64,000 bases of DNA from Hippasteria phrygiana (Eukaryota > Echinodermata > Asteroidea > Valvatida > Goniasteridae), in the NCBI GenBank assembly GCA_037893225.1, contig JAZGUH010000401.1, positions 558,001-622,000 of the forward strand, in the 5' to 3' direction. The stretch's first letter is position 1, and every line of letters begins with the position of its first letter. This document shows, in pieces, positions 1-10,920 of this stretch. Made by a program: the position numbers and the translations under genes. The notes beneath the pieces are model-generated. The model searched no databases. It was not told the origin of the DNA and worked only from the letters and a program-made list of their open reading frames with translations.

Positions 1-759
1 CACTTTCCCGAAAAGTTTAGGGGTTAAAAGCTACACACGCAGCCTCACCGTTTCATAAAAGGAAACTTGGGAATGTATGTAGGCCTGGAACGAGTATGAT
101 ACACACGTTAGACTGAAAATATTACAGATCAACTACGATGGAAGTTTGATCGGTTGCATGCTGTATAACGGAAAAAAACAAGGTTGGATTACACCATAGC
201 CCCAGACAGGAATATAAATGAGGGCTCTGATTGGTTGAGCCATTGGACATACAATACATATTCATGACAGGGAAATAAACTGGTTACTTGTCTGGGCAAA
301 ACATCTGGGGTGAATAAAGCAAAATTACACTTAAACTTACATATGTGTATGGAAACAACCGAATCAATTTGCTAACAATTAAGTAACAACAATAGTTAAA
401 TATGGAATCTTGTTTTAGAAAAAGCGAATGATTTTGCCTGGTTGCTACATACTAAACAAAATTAGCTGGCCTCCGTTCTGGTCTTAAATAAGACCTTTAT
501 CAAAGACAACATTTATAATTATTTATTCATAATACATGTAATATTGTTGATAACAATTCTTTATTTTTAATTGTTTCATTTTTGGCAGAGATTAAAGAAA
601 TACGATTCCGATGAAAGTATACATGTAAGATTGTTTTGTATTTACTTTTATTGGTAAACAAAATGGTAGATAAACTTTTTTGAAAAATTTCAACATGAGA
701 TAGAGTAGTGCACTAAAGTGACCCCATGTAGTATTTGAAATGCATTCTTTATTAAGTCA
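1..759. other. Gene-free AT-rich stretch
   Basis: I see no coding region, RNA gene or clear repeat here. Composition is AT-rich with several stops in all frames. It may be intron or intergenic DNA of a gene left of the window. Confidence 0.5.
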
Positions 760-879
760 TATAGAGTACCGAAGAGATGACGTCAATCAATGCAATGTTT
801 GGAACCAGAATACATTCTAAACTGCATGTGTTTGGAACCAGTTGCCGCGGCAACTGACGTCAGACTTCGGTACTCTATA
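760..879. mobile_element. Short hairpin MITE with TGACGTCA inside the arms
   Basis: The two ends are inverted copies: TATAGAGTACCGAAG at 760-774 and its complement ending at 879. Just inside each arm sits TGACGTCA, so the arms pair over roughly 25 bases with a short mismatch. The middle repeats TTTGGAACCAG twice. A 120-bp hairpin of this type fits a miniature inverted-repeat transposable element. I could not find a clear target-site duplication. No other copy is obvious in the window. Confidence 0.55.
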
Positions 880-1299
880 ACGTCCAGTAGGAAAAATACA
901 GTACACAACTCCATTTCACTGTTCCAGACACTGCCGAGTAGAATTCTCTTTTGTTATTCTGATTTGTGTACCGATGACGAGTTGACATCCTCTTGCCCTG
1001 TTATTATAATTATACAAGCACTGTGCAATTTGAATAATAAAGGTAAGGTAGTGGACGGTCACGATGGGCAGTAACAGTGGGCGGAGCGTTATAAGCAAGG
1101 CATTTCATTGGCTGAGACGTAAATGACCGTCCAATGTACGTTCAAAACGAATGAACACTATTTGGACTATATATACTTTATCCATAGTAATGTGTAATAG
1201 GTTATTTCCATTTAGTCTGGTTTCAAGTTCATTCATTTCCGTAAATGAGTTAATTACAGGAAACCCAGTTTACTGCAGATATTTTTTTGTAGGAAATTT

Positions 1300-2040
1300 G
1301 TGTACGGTGTGGGAACACTGTGTGGTCTATGTGTTCATGCTATGAAGACACTATTATCACGCTGTGGCCACGCTATGGGACACTGTGAAATCTGTATGGT
1401 CACACTGTGGGTACAGTGTGATTTCTATGATTACAATGTGGGGACACTGTGGTCTGTATATGATGACACTGTGGTATGTACATGTTCACACTGCCTGGAT
1501 ATCAGGCAATGTAGCCTCAAATTTGGCCCCAAATAGGACATGCATGCAAAACCACGAGTAACCTAACAATAGAAAAGTATTTATGAAAAACGACAGTTAA
1601 ATATAAACGTATTAACACAAGGGTCTTGGGCCCAAGACTATGTTCCAGCCAGCAATGCTCCAGTGGACACTGTGTGGACACTGTGATCTCTACGATCACA
1701 CTGTGTGGACATTCTTTGTTCCAAATTCATAGTATCACACACTGAGAACACAGTGTGACAACTGAGTGGTATGAGTGGGTTAGGCTATACAAGAGAGGAC
1801 TTGGGACAATGGGGGGTTAGGGATAACAATGACACCGAGAACTTGGGCCGAGTCCTCGGGAGAATTTCGTGTACAAACCTTATAGGAGCTGTTCGGAAAA
1901 AGTTAAAGTACAAACAAAGGGAACAAAAGAAGGGTTCCATTCATGGTCCTTATAAGTATAGGAAAACGCACATTAGTGCACAGTATGAGTACCTGTGAAC
2001 ACACAGTGTTCACATAGATGGTCCACACTGTGGTGACTGT
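1300..2040. repeat. CACTGTG-rich low-complexity tract
   Basis: The heptamer CACTGTG or its complement CACAGTG recurs irregularly between 1313 and 1765 and again at 1978-2035, usually as ACACTGTG or CACACTGTG. The motif is nearly self-complementary, so the tract can fold locally. It is not a strict tandem repeat. Short open frames here have no recognisable protein content. Confidence 0.5.
1785..1945. mobile_element. Diverged copy of the GTCCACGATTG MITE family
   Basis: The stretch around 1868-1935 (CGTGTACAAACC, then CGGAAAAAGTTAAAGTA and ACAAACAAAGG) matches, with many substitutions, the inner part of the MITEs at 47743-47922 and 60447-60620. The terminal repeats are decayed here. I judge it an old copy of the same family. 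Confidence 0.4.
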
Positions 2041-2094
2041 GGGGAATTTTACTAAGGGGTGAATCGTTCCCCACGGGCTCTTTAGACCGGGAGC

Positions 2095-3160
2095 CCAGAG
2101 AGTTTATTCAGCTAAAAAGATACAAAAGGTTTGATGGTCTGGTCATGTTAGTCTAGTGCTGGGATTCAATATTCCATATTGCTGCCGGGTCACACCCTGT
2201 ACAGGTAGCCAGGGGTCACAAAATAGGGGCCAAAATATGCATTTATTCAGCCGAAGAGATACACGGACAAAACATGTTGGATATCACTCAAAGGAGGATA
2301 CTTTTGGTGACGATAACAATGACAGCAATGTTTGCCTGTACGGGGGCCCAGACAGTAGCCCCAAATGGGCCCGCCCATATTCAGCCGAAGAGATACATGC
2401 ATGAATCTTTTTGCATTGGAACTATTACACATTAGGGTTTACAAAAATACCAATGACAGCAACTTTTTTCCTATACCGGGGCCCAGACAGTAGCCCCAAA
2501 GGGCCCAATGTCCCCTCAACAGAGTCAATCAGACAGTGGCCCAAGATACCCTTTTGATAGAAGCAACATTTTAGTAAAAATTACTTCGGAGGAAAAAGCA
2601 GTTATACCTAATACAAACTAAATCTTTTTCGCTATGATAATTAAGTATCAATGATTAAAAAATATATTTTTATATGTAATTCCACAATGATTTTTTTTGC
2701 AGACCAACATACGTAACAATACCGGGTTTCCCAAGTATTGGTTTGATATTATAAACGTTGAACAAGTAAATGCTGATTCATAATACAAGTTATCAATACA
2801 AGTCAAGACTGTGTGCTACTGATTGATTGACTTGGTTTAAGTAGCTAATCATAAATCTTTGCAGGCTTAATTTAATAATTTCGTTATGTAGTAAATCAAT
2901 GCTACACTATAAAACATAATAATTGTATCAATTTTTCTCAAAATTAGTCATATAAGACATCATTTTGACTTAAAGTTAGTCAAAATGATTTCTTATACAA
3001 CCAATTAGGGAAAAAATGAACAATTTCATTTTAGTGTACAGTATCGCACAAAACAAGTAATAATTTAACATCTAATCTGAACCGGGTGTAATCAGATGAT
3101 ACCATCGGCGGCTGAATAGATGAGTTATTTATATATACCAGAATAAAAGGCACTCTGTGT
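2095..3160 (+). repeat. Left arm of a ~1-kb inverted repeat
   Basis: This segment matches 7917-8857 in reverse complement over nearly its whole length. Shared landmarks are the start near AGAGTTTATTCAGCT, two copies of TTCAGCCGAAGAGATAC, the GGGCCCAGACAGTAGCCCCA blocks, the CTTGGTTTAAGTAGCT stretch, and the inner end at CAGAATAAAAGGCACTC. The left arm carries about 60 extra bases near 2745-2805. A small hairpin lies inside each arm (AAGACATCATTTTGACT and its partner near 2956-2997). The arms may be long terminal inverted repeats of one DNA transposon or two opposed copies of one repeat. Confidence 0.7.
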
Positions 3161-4000
3161 TTATTGGGAGGGGTCGTAATCATACATGCAGCCTTTATAT
3201 CATGTGTTCGAGTCAATGGGATGGAATATTTGGGTCAGGGCCTTTAAATATTTGGTTGAACTTTGTGTTCTTTTTCTAAAGAAAAGGACGAAGTGCTTTT
3301 GAAATGAATAAATAGCCTGGAAGAAAGAACCGGTATGTGCACGCAAAGTTCAGGGAATGATCAGTTGATTTTATTGTTTTTATCATTTTAAGAAGTAGCC
3401 GCAATGAGTCATAACTCATTTGAGGGGAAGGGGAAAGTGGGAGTTGTTAACGGCATCAACAGAGTCATTCTTTTTTCTTTCCACTATTTTTTGATTTGCG
3501 GGAAAGGTTGGAGGACGAAGGATTCTGTTGGGCGAAGTATCATGATAGGTTTATGTTAGTGACTGGTCTGCAGAAATTATTTGTGTATATCTACGAATAG
3601 GCTGGTGGGTATGCCAGCCGTGTGGGGGTGTGACTGACCCACCCGGAGCGTAATTTCTTTTTCTTCTGTGAAATATGCCTCTCGGGAATTAGTTCTGGCC
3701 ACTGTTTCGGCAAGATGACAGTCTGTGTGTTCGTTCGTGGCCTCATCAATACATCAAACGTCCGCGGGCCAATTATGTCAGTCATTCCCATAGAGCGGAA
3801 GTTTCAAAATTCGTCTCTGGTTCGTCTCTAGCAGTGGCTCTTTGTTTTTCATTTACTCAATGATTGATTCCCCCCATGCTTTTTATTTTTGTGAATGGGG
3901 AGCATATTTTCTGTGCTTTTTTCACACTTCATCAGTCACCATCTTTTCCGTTTGTTTCTATTATGTTTACTTGCTAGTGATGGCAGAAAATTCTTACATA
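3161..4000. other. Gene-free stretch between inverted arm and mariner
   Basis: No supported gene. A TA dinucleotide at 3999-4000 borders the mariner element that follows. Confidence 0.4.
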
Positions 4001-4079
4001 CGAGATGCGATCAAAAAGTTCCGAGACTGCGCCTATAACAAGCAAAAACCGTACGTGATTTAAATCTGGCCGCCATCCC

Positions 4080-5772
4080 CTTCAAAGTAGTCCCCTTGTG
4101 AAGCGATACACCTCTCCCAGCGCTCCTGCCACGCTTGGAACGCTCCCTAGGAAATCCCGTTCCGTAAGCGCGTCAAACACCATCTGCGATTCTCGCTGGA
4201 TTTCCTCCACAGTGTCAAAACGGCAACCATTCAGCTTGAGCTTCATTTTGGGGAACAGAAAGAAGTCGCAGGGAGCCAAATCTGGCGAGTAGGGGGTGGG
4301 GAGCGACGATTGTGTTGTTGCGGGCGAGAAACGTGCGCGTTTTCAACGCGCTGTGAGCGGGCGCGTTGTCATGTTGGAGCACCCAATTGCCAGTGCGCCA
4401 CACTTGAGGAGCCGTCCATAAAGTACGTACGCACGAAATACCGACTTTTTTACCCCCTCTCCCCCCCCCCCCCCCCCGTACGCATTGCATACGCAGTGGC
4501 TCCAATCCCCCTCCCCCTGTACGCATACGCGTTCAATATCTCTTTTTGACTTCTCATACTACCCTATTCTAGCATCATTAAACGTCACGGTACACCTGCT
4601 GTAGTAGTATGATTCACATGTCGCATCCAAAGACTGAAATAAATCACACAATGTTGACAGAAAAAAATTGCAAACATTTTTATTAACGGACCTGGAAATG
4701 ATTAAACAGTGATATATTTTGAACCAAACCAGCAGTCAAGGATGACATGAACCAAAAAAGGAAAAACAAAACATCCTGATACACTATTTTTTGTACATCT
4801 CCACAAGTTTAGCGTAGCGCCCGGAGTTGGAATTTCCCCCCGTACTAGCCATTCTGACCGTGTTTTTATACGACAAAATAAATGCAGGCTTCAAGCCACT
4901 AATTTTTCAGTGTTTAACAAAAAACTCATGCAGCCGTTGATTTTACACCACCGTGGGAATATTTACAGGCACACATACAGCTGTACTACATTACATTGGT
5001 GAGCGATTTTGGACAGCACGCCTGTGAAATTGATACAAGTACACCTGTACGTTTCCGGTGTACACTGCCGGTTAAAGCGGTCTTTTTGCAGGCCGGAGTT
5101 GGCTGGCGGTGGCGCTGGGAAGATAAGTTTACTTTTGGTTGGGGTGAAGGGTACTGCGTTATAACTGTTTTTCGATGCACAAAAGCTGGTCCTGGTAGTT
5201 ATTAATGAGATAGTACATTGATTTCATGACAATTCATTAAAAGCAAATTGTCGGTTTGCGTACGGTACGCAATGGCTTGGACCCTCCCCCCCCCCCCCCA
5301 CCTCCCCCTGTACGCATGGTGTACGCAATGTCAACAACACCCCAACACCCCCCCCCCCCCCCCCCCCCTTCGTGTGTACGTACTTTATGGACTGCCCCTT
5401 AGGCCGTTTGCGCCGACTGTTTTCCTTCAGATGCCTCAGAATGGTGCAGTAGAACTCGGCGTTGACAGTCTGACCATGGGGAGGAATTCACGGTGCACAA
5501 CCCCGCGAATGTCAAAGAAAACGACGAGCATGCTCTTGGTTGCGCTCCTGACCTGACGCGCCCTTCTTCGATCTTGGAGACTGCGGGCTCTTCCACTGCG
5601 AAGACTGCTGTTTGGTCTCTGGGTCGTAGGCTACCCAACTCTCGTCACCGCTGATGATCCTCCACATGAAGTTTGGGTCATCCCGGGCCTGTTGACGGAG
5701 ATCCTCGCAGACTTCGACACGGTGCTGCTTCTGCTCGGGATACAAGTCCATGGTGAAATCGCAAATGCGCAC
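4080..5772 (-). pseudogene. Mariner transposase relic, split in two
   Basis: On the minus strand, 5772-5520 encodes the central DDD-domain region, including HRVEVCEDLRQQARDDPNF, the GDESWV block with the first catalytic Asp, and ETKQQSSQWKSPQSPR. From about 4410 down to 4082 it resumes with NWVLQHDNAPAHSA (second catalytic Asp) and the C-terminal APCDFFLFPKMKLKL block, followed by RFDTVEEIQ. The two halves are separated by the element at 4411-5394. The N-terminal helix-turn-helix region (about 150 residues in the family) is missing, and several frame changes occur. The protein cannot be active. Family assignment is firm from the motifs; the subfamily is not resolved. Confidence 0.85.
4411..5394. 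mobile_element. ~0.98-kb TIR element inserted in the mariner
   Basis: The ends are near-perfect inverted repeats: GTCCATAAAGTACGTACG at 4414-4431, and its complement ending at 5392 (GTACGTACTTTATGGAC). Long C-runs at 4462-4480, 5286-5300 and 5347-5368 lie just inside both ends, and GTACGCATaCGCA-type words recur near them. The insert interrupts the mariner transposase reading frame, so it is younger than the mariner. No coding capacity was recognised. I could not define the target-site duplication. Confidence 0.7.
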
Positions 5773-5945
5773 GTACCAGTAGTCACAAAAATGCGTGTAA
5801 CACTGATGCTGATGTCGATCAAGCGATGTAACTTGGAATACTTACTCACGAAAGTTATTGCTTACACCTGCTATATGCACATTACTCTGCTGCGCTCCGT
5901 TCGTTCGCAAGAGGAACAGACTCAGAACTTTCTGATCGCACCTTG

Positions 5946-6250
5946 TATTGCCGGCATTTCTTTTAATGATTAAAGTAAGGGGATTTCGACTTGTTTATTT
6001 TATTTTAGTCTTGAAATCCAATCCTTACTGATCATTATTTTGTTTTTCTAGTCGTCCCAATAGGATTTGCACGTTCTCCTGATCCAGATTTTTTCTTGGT
6101 TGGATTGTGGAGATGTTTGAATCCCAGACCGAACCAGTTCATCTTTTTATGTTTTCTGCCGTTCATATGTCAAGATAGGTTGGCTCAAGAGAGATAATCC
6201 TTGTCGAATTTTTCGGCTTTTTGCTGGTTTTGCGAGACCGGACATGTCTT
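5946..6250 (+). repeat. Direct repeat, copy 1
   Basis: Matches 7318-7610 in the same orientation at about 85-90% identity, from TATTGCCGGCATTTC to TTTTGCGAGACCGGACA. The copy starts at the mariner's right TA, so the repeat is either host DNA duplicated locally or part of a larger element into which the mariner jumped. Confidence 0.7.
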
Positions 6251-6431
6251 TTCTTGCCTTTCTTCGTTTTGTCGTGTTTTTGGCTTTTATTGATTCCCTC
6301 GCCATGCTCAGGCAGACTCAATGTACAGGGTGGTTAAAAAAGTTAACCCAAGTTTAAGGTGATTGTTCACGCACCTCCTACAATTCCAGAGAATTTGTGT
6401 TTACCTATTGTTGATGAATATAGGGTGTTTG

Positions 6432-6652
6432 GAAAAAATGCTAGGTCTAGCTTAATTGGATCTCAAGATATGGCCCATTACAGATGGCATGTACAAAACT
6501 GGCTTGTCCACGGGAGCTTCATTATAAATGAAGCATGTTGAAGACAGAAACTAAAGGTAAGAAGCTCCCGTAAGAAGCCAGTTTTGTACATGCCATCTGT
6601 ATTGGCCATATCTTGAGATCCAATAAGCTACATGTTGACCTAGCATTTTTTT
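6432..6652. mobile_element. Hairpin MITE with ~88-bp arms
   Basis: Arms at 6432-6522 and 6564-6652 are inverted copies (AAAAAATGCTAGGTC outermost, ATCTCAAGATATGGCC and TGTACAAAACTGGCTT inside). The loop is about 40 bases. No coding content. The length and architecture fit a foldback MITE. Confidence 0.7.
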
Positions 6653-6669
6653 CAGGATTATTTCTAAAG

Positions 6670-7167
6670 TACGGAAGCGTATATTACGGAAGCGTATTTA
6701 GGACATGGCAAAAAAAAAATTCGCGCCCACTATTTCGCCCGGGCGGATTAGTATTTCGCCCGGGCGGATTAGTATTTCGCCCGGGCAGATTACTATTTCG
6801 CCCGGGCGGATTATTATTTCGCCCGGGCGGATTACTATTTCGCCCAGGCGGAATACTATTTCGCCCTGGCGTATTAATGTCGAAATGGTGAAACCCGTTA
6901 GTATATGTTCCGATTAATCCGCCCGGGCGAAATAGTAATCCGCCCGTGCGAAATAGTGATGATCCGCCCGGGCGAAATAGTAATCCGCCCGGGCGAAATA
7001 GTAATCCGCCCGGGCGAAATAGTAATCCGCCCTGGCGAAATAGTAATCCGCCTGGGCGAAATAACAATCCGCCCGGGCGAAATACTAATCCGCCCGGGCG
7101 AAATAGTGGGCGGGAAATTTGTTTTTGGCCATGTCCTAAATACGCTTCCGTAATACACGCTTCCGTA
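6670..7167. mobile_element. Foldback element with CCCGGG-centred tandem arms
   Basis: The outer inverted repeat begins TACGGAAGCG and includes TATTTAGGACATGGC (6698-6712) with its complement at 7131-7145. Inside, the left arm has about 7 tandem ~21-bp units of the type TATTTCGCCCGGGCGGATTA, and the right arm has about 9 units in the opposite orientation. Each unit carries the palindrome GCCCGGGC. The centre is a short unique spacer near 6875-6912. The repetitive open frames on both strands are by-products of the unit. No transposase is present. Confidence 0.75.
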
Positions 7168-7317
7168 GTACGAGAATTGAGGAATTCTTATTCCTCCATG
7201 GTTATAGGGTTACGGACACCACAATACAGAGGATAATATATAGACGGGCGGATGGGGGTGGGAGTTGTTTGGAGTGGAGAGGAGGGATATGCGTTTACAT
7301 TGAAGGCACTTATACAT

Positions 7318-7610
7318 ATTGCCGGCATTTCTTTTAATGATTAATGTAAGGGGATTTCGACTGGTTTATTTTATTTTAGTCTTGAAATCCAATCTTTACT
7401 GATCATCTTTTTGTTCTTGTAGTATAGGATTTGCACGTTCTCCTCATCCATATTCTTTTTCTGGGTTGGATTGTGGAGATGTTTTAATCCTAGACCAAAC
7501 CAGGTCATCTGTTTATGTTTTATGCCGTTCGTATGTCAAGATAGGTTGGCTCAAGAGAGATCATCCTTGTCGCATTTTGCATTTCCTGTAGATTTTGCGA
7601 GACCGGACAG
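7318..7610 (+). repeat. Direct repeat, copy 2
   Basis: Second copy of the repeat at 5946-6250. Several small indels separate the two, including the loss of a few bases near the GTAGTATAGGA stretch. The hairpin MITE and foldback element lie between the copies. Confidence 0.7.
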
Positions 7611-7916
7611 ATCTTTCTTAGCACCGGGGACAGAGTAGAACTGTAAATACTGTTCAGTATCAACCATTCCAGTGGTTTTTATGTTATGTTGTAAACAGCA
7701 CCTACTATGGAGACAAGACAAAAAACAGATGGGATATGCATGTAATATTTCTGTATTTTTGGCTATGTTGAGTCAAATATAACTGAATTGAAAGAAAGTT
7801 TCTTGTAAATCTTCCACCCGTAAAGAATATCAATTAACGTTTAGGATCAAGCCATCATGGTAATATTAAGTAAAGAATGCTTAGGGTGTAGATTGAGTGC
7901 ATCTCGTTACCTAAGG

Positions 7917-8857
7917 AGTGCCTTTTATTCTGGTATAAATAACTCATCTATTCACCCGTCGATGGTATCATCTGATTACACACAGTTCAGATTAGATTTC
8001 AAATAAACTTGTTTCGTTCTTCATGTTTCTCCTAATTGGCTGTATAAGACATCATTTTGACTAACTTGAAGTCAAAATAATGTCTTATATGACGAATTTT
8101 GAGAAAAATTGATACATTTATCATGTTGTATAATGTAGTATCGATTTACTACATAACGAAAGGATTAAATTAAGCCTGCAAATATTTATGATCAGCTACT
8201 TAAACCAAGTCAATCAATCAGTAGCACTTGACTTTTTACAAACCAATACTTGGGAAACCCGGTATTGTTACGTATTGTGGAATTACATATAAAAATATAA
8301 TTTTTAATCATTGATACCTGATTATCATAGCGAAAATGATTTAGTTTGTATAATTGTTTTTTCCTCAGAAGTAATTTTTACTAAAATGTTGCTTTTATCA
8401 AAAGGGTATCTTGGGCCACTGTCTGATTGACTCTGTTTATCGGACATTGGGCCCTTTGGGGCTACTGTCTGGGCCCCGGTACAGGAAAAAGTTGCTGTCA
8501 TTGGTATTTTTGTAAACCCCAATGTGTTATAGTTCCAATGCAAAAAGATTCATGCATGTATCTCTTCGGCTGAATATGGGCGGGCCCATTTGGGGCTACT
8601 GTCTGGGCCCCCGTACAGGCAAACATTGCTGTCATTGTTATCGTCACCAAAAGTATCCTCCTTTGAGTGATATCCAACATGTTTTGTCCGTGTATCTCTT
8701 CGGCTGAATAAATGCATATTTTGGCGCCCTATTTTGTGACCCCTGGCTACCTGTACAGGGTGTGACCCGGCAGCAATATGGAATATTGAATTCCAGCACT
8801 GTACTAACATGACCAGACCATTAAACCTTTTGTATCTTTTCAGCTGAATAAACTCTC
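7917..8857 (-). repeat. Right arm of the ~1-kb inverted repeat
   Basis: Reverse-complement partner of 2095-3160. The outer end falls at the GCTGAATAAACTCTCC stretch. About 4.75 kb of nested repeats separates the arms. Confidence 0.7.
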
Positions 8858-10109
8858 CGGTCTACCTGGAAAGCACTGAGTATACAGTGCTTCATACACT
8901 ACGCTGAGAAAGGGCAAAAAACGCGGTTCTCATGCGTGATTGGCTAAACTACTACAAGTGTGTAACTTAGGACACCTCATGCATGTTGAATTAGGTGTGG
9001 GACGCTCCTAATTCTTACAAACCGAGTGTTAATGTACGGGGCAGTTGTGCGGAGTACATAATAAAGTTAAGACCAAATAGATTTCACAGTGTAGATTGTG
9101 CTTGCTTAGTTCTAAAAAAATCATTGGTAGGGGGAACGCATTGCATAGACATTTTTTGTCAGGGCACGGAAATTGCAGCATTAAGTTTTGGAAGTCCGCA
9201 AAATTATTAGCGTGTGTGCACACCTGTATGCCTGCGCCACAAAGATATAGATCTCAAACTGAAGCCAATTAAAAGAGAGCGAGAAATTAATCTCATTATT
9301 ATTGTCTTAGAGATAATAAAGATTGATTCAGTGTGATTTGAGTTTGCTTGGGGTGGGGAATGTCCTGGGGGACGACCAAAAAACCCTACCTGGGGGAAAG
9401 TTTACCACAGGGTATTCCATAATCCCGGACCAATGCGCGGAGCGACAGATAACTTTGTGACTTCGCCACTCCCCATGAAATACACGCATTTAAATTGTGG
9501 CACAGTGGCACTTCTCGGAAAGTATACTTTCATGCAAAATGAGACATTTCATTAAGTTAACGTGCAGTTAATTGCTTCCTTGTACTTCACGGATTCAATC
9601 AAGGTCCGCATAGAACATAAAATATTGACCGTATCAGGATAAAGGGCAATAATTTAATTTCATTTATTTAATGATTCGTTAGTAGGGGCAAGTCAATTAG
9701 GCCCCCAAAAAAACTTGTCATGTTGCCCTCGGACCGACCGACCGTAAACATCGACAGAATCATGGTCGGCGTTTTTTTTTAAATATATCAATAAAAACAT
9801 AACTCAGCCTCTTTGTCTCAAAAAGTGTTTGTATTTGATGTACATTCTTTACTTTATGCGTATTTTCATGTAAACAATGAAACCAGGGGGTTCGTCCAAC
9901 GCTTAGGCCTAAACACGCCCGGGTGAGCATGAAGATGACTTCGATCCATCGCGCTCGTCAAAGCTGCATTCGGGCTGAAGAGTAGCCTAGCTAAAAATCC
10001 TAAACTTTGGGTCCGGAGAGGTCTAGCAAGAAAAAAACAAGGACAGCGCATGTGTAAATGCTATGCTCATGCAACAAATTCAATGTATTTTAGAGATGTA
10101 TAAATATAT
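8858..10109. other. Gene-free stretch
   Basis: I see no coding exon or structured repeat here. No further glycosyltransferase exon is visible on the minus strand, although this is where one would be expected downstream of 10921. Confidence 0.4.
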
Positions 10110-10460
10110 TGTAGCGCCGGTGCCGGTCAGTCGGCGGAGGGCGCTAGCACGGCACCACGGTGGAGCCGTTGCGGTGGAGCCCCAGCTGACCGGCCGGTAG
10201 AGGGCACCAGCACAGCACCACAGCGGAGCTGTTGCAGCGGAGCCCCTGCTGGTCGGCCTGGGAGGCCCGTTGCCGGGCGGCGCATGCGCGGTGGCCCGTT
10301 TCCCTGGGCAACAAGCAATGTGCTTGTCCAGTTTTTGATGTAACGATTGTTGCCAGAAAAGCCCATGAATAAACGGCCTGGAGCCCACGAAATCACAGAA
10401 AAGGAGTCACCAGTGTCCTATTTCAGGCGTGTGTTCTACCCAACCACGGTCAACGCTACA
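10110..10460. mobile_element. Solo LTR
   Basis: The segment starts TGTAGCG and ends CGCTACA, the perfect inverted termini expected of an LTR, and ATAT directly borders both sides (10106-10109 and 10461-10464) as a 4-bp target duplication. It is GC-rich and has a ~60-bp internal duplication (GTGGAGCCGTTGCGG against GCGGAGCTGTTGCAG). A possible poly(A) signal, AATAAA, lies near 10369. No internal retroelement sequence flanks it, so it is best read as a solo LTR left by recombination. The superfamily is unknown. Confidence 0.65.
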
Positions 10461-10920
10461 ATATTGTAGCGGAAGAGTCAAATCGAATCAGCAAAAACTT
10501 CGTCCTATCTCATTCAATCGGTTGATATGAAACCAAAAGTTAGAACACTTCCATTTGATTTGATTCTCGGTGATTCAAGAAGTCGGTGGCAAAGCGGGAA
10601 AAAGAGAAAAAAGCAACCTTTTTTCGACCGACCGACCCTCTTTTCCAATTTTACCTGTCCGAGGGCAACACAACAATTGTTTTGCCTTAAATTCACATTG
10701 TCAATCAGATCACGGACACAGCTTTAACTATAGCTATACAAATAAAGGTATCTGAACGACCTGCAAGGCCGATTGAAACTACATACAGTAGTCCTCTACA
10801 CGTTACCCACGAAAATTTAGTATGACGACGAAGACTACAAACGTGGACCGAGACTCCAATGTAATGCCTACCTACCGTGAATTTACCACGATGGTTCAAA
10901 ATCGTTGAGACCTTACTCAC

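Larger units (their letters stand above)
4001..5945 (-). mobile_element. Tc1/mariner-family (mariner) element, deleted and interrupted
   Basis: The ends are inverted copies about 29 bases long: CGAGATGCGATCAAAAAG at the left, and a close complement ending at 5945. TA lies immediately outside both ends (3999-4000 and 5946-5947), which is the mariner target-site duplication. Removing the nested insert at 4411-5394 leaves about 960 bp, shorter than the ~1.3 kb typical of mariners, so an internal part has been deleted. It encodes a broken transposase on the minus strand. A second fragment of the same end lies at 26600-26787. Confidence 0.8.

Noticed and set aside
6613..7236. Overlapping open frames with PGRNSNPPGRN-like repeats on both strands
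   Set aside because: They arise from the ~21-bp units of the foldback element and occur in several frames at once.
10080..10396. Minus-strand Pro/Ala/Arg-rich frames of 89-102 codons
   Set aside because: They coincide with the solo LTR and its internal duplication.
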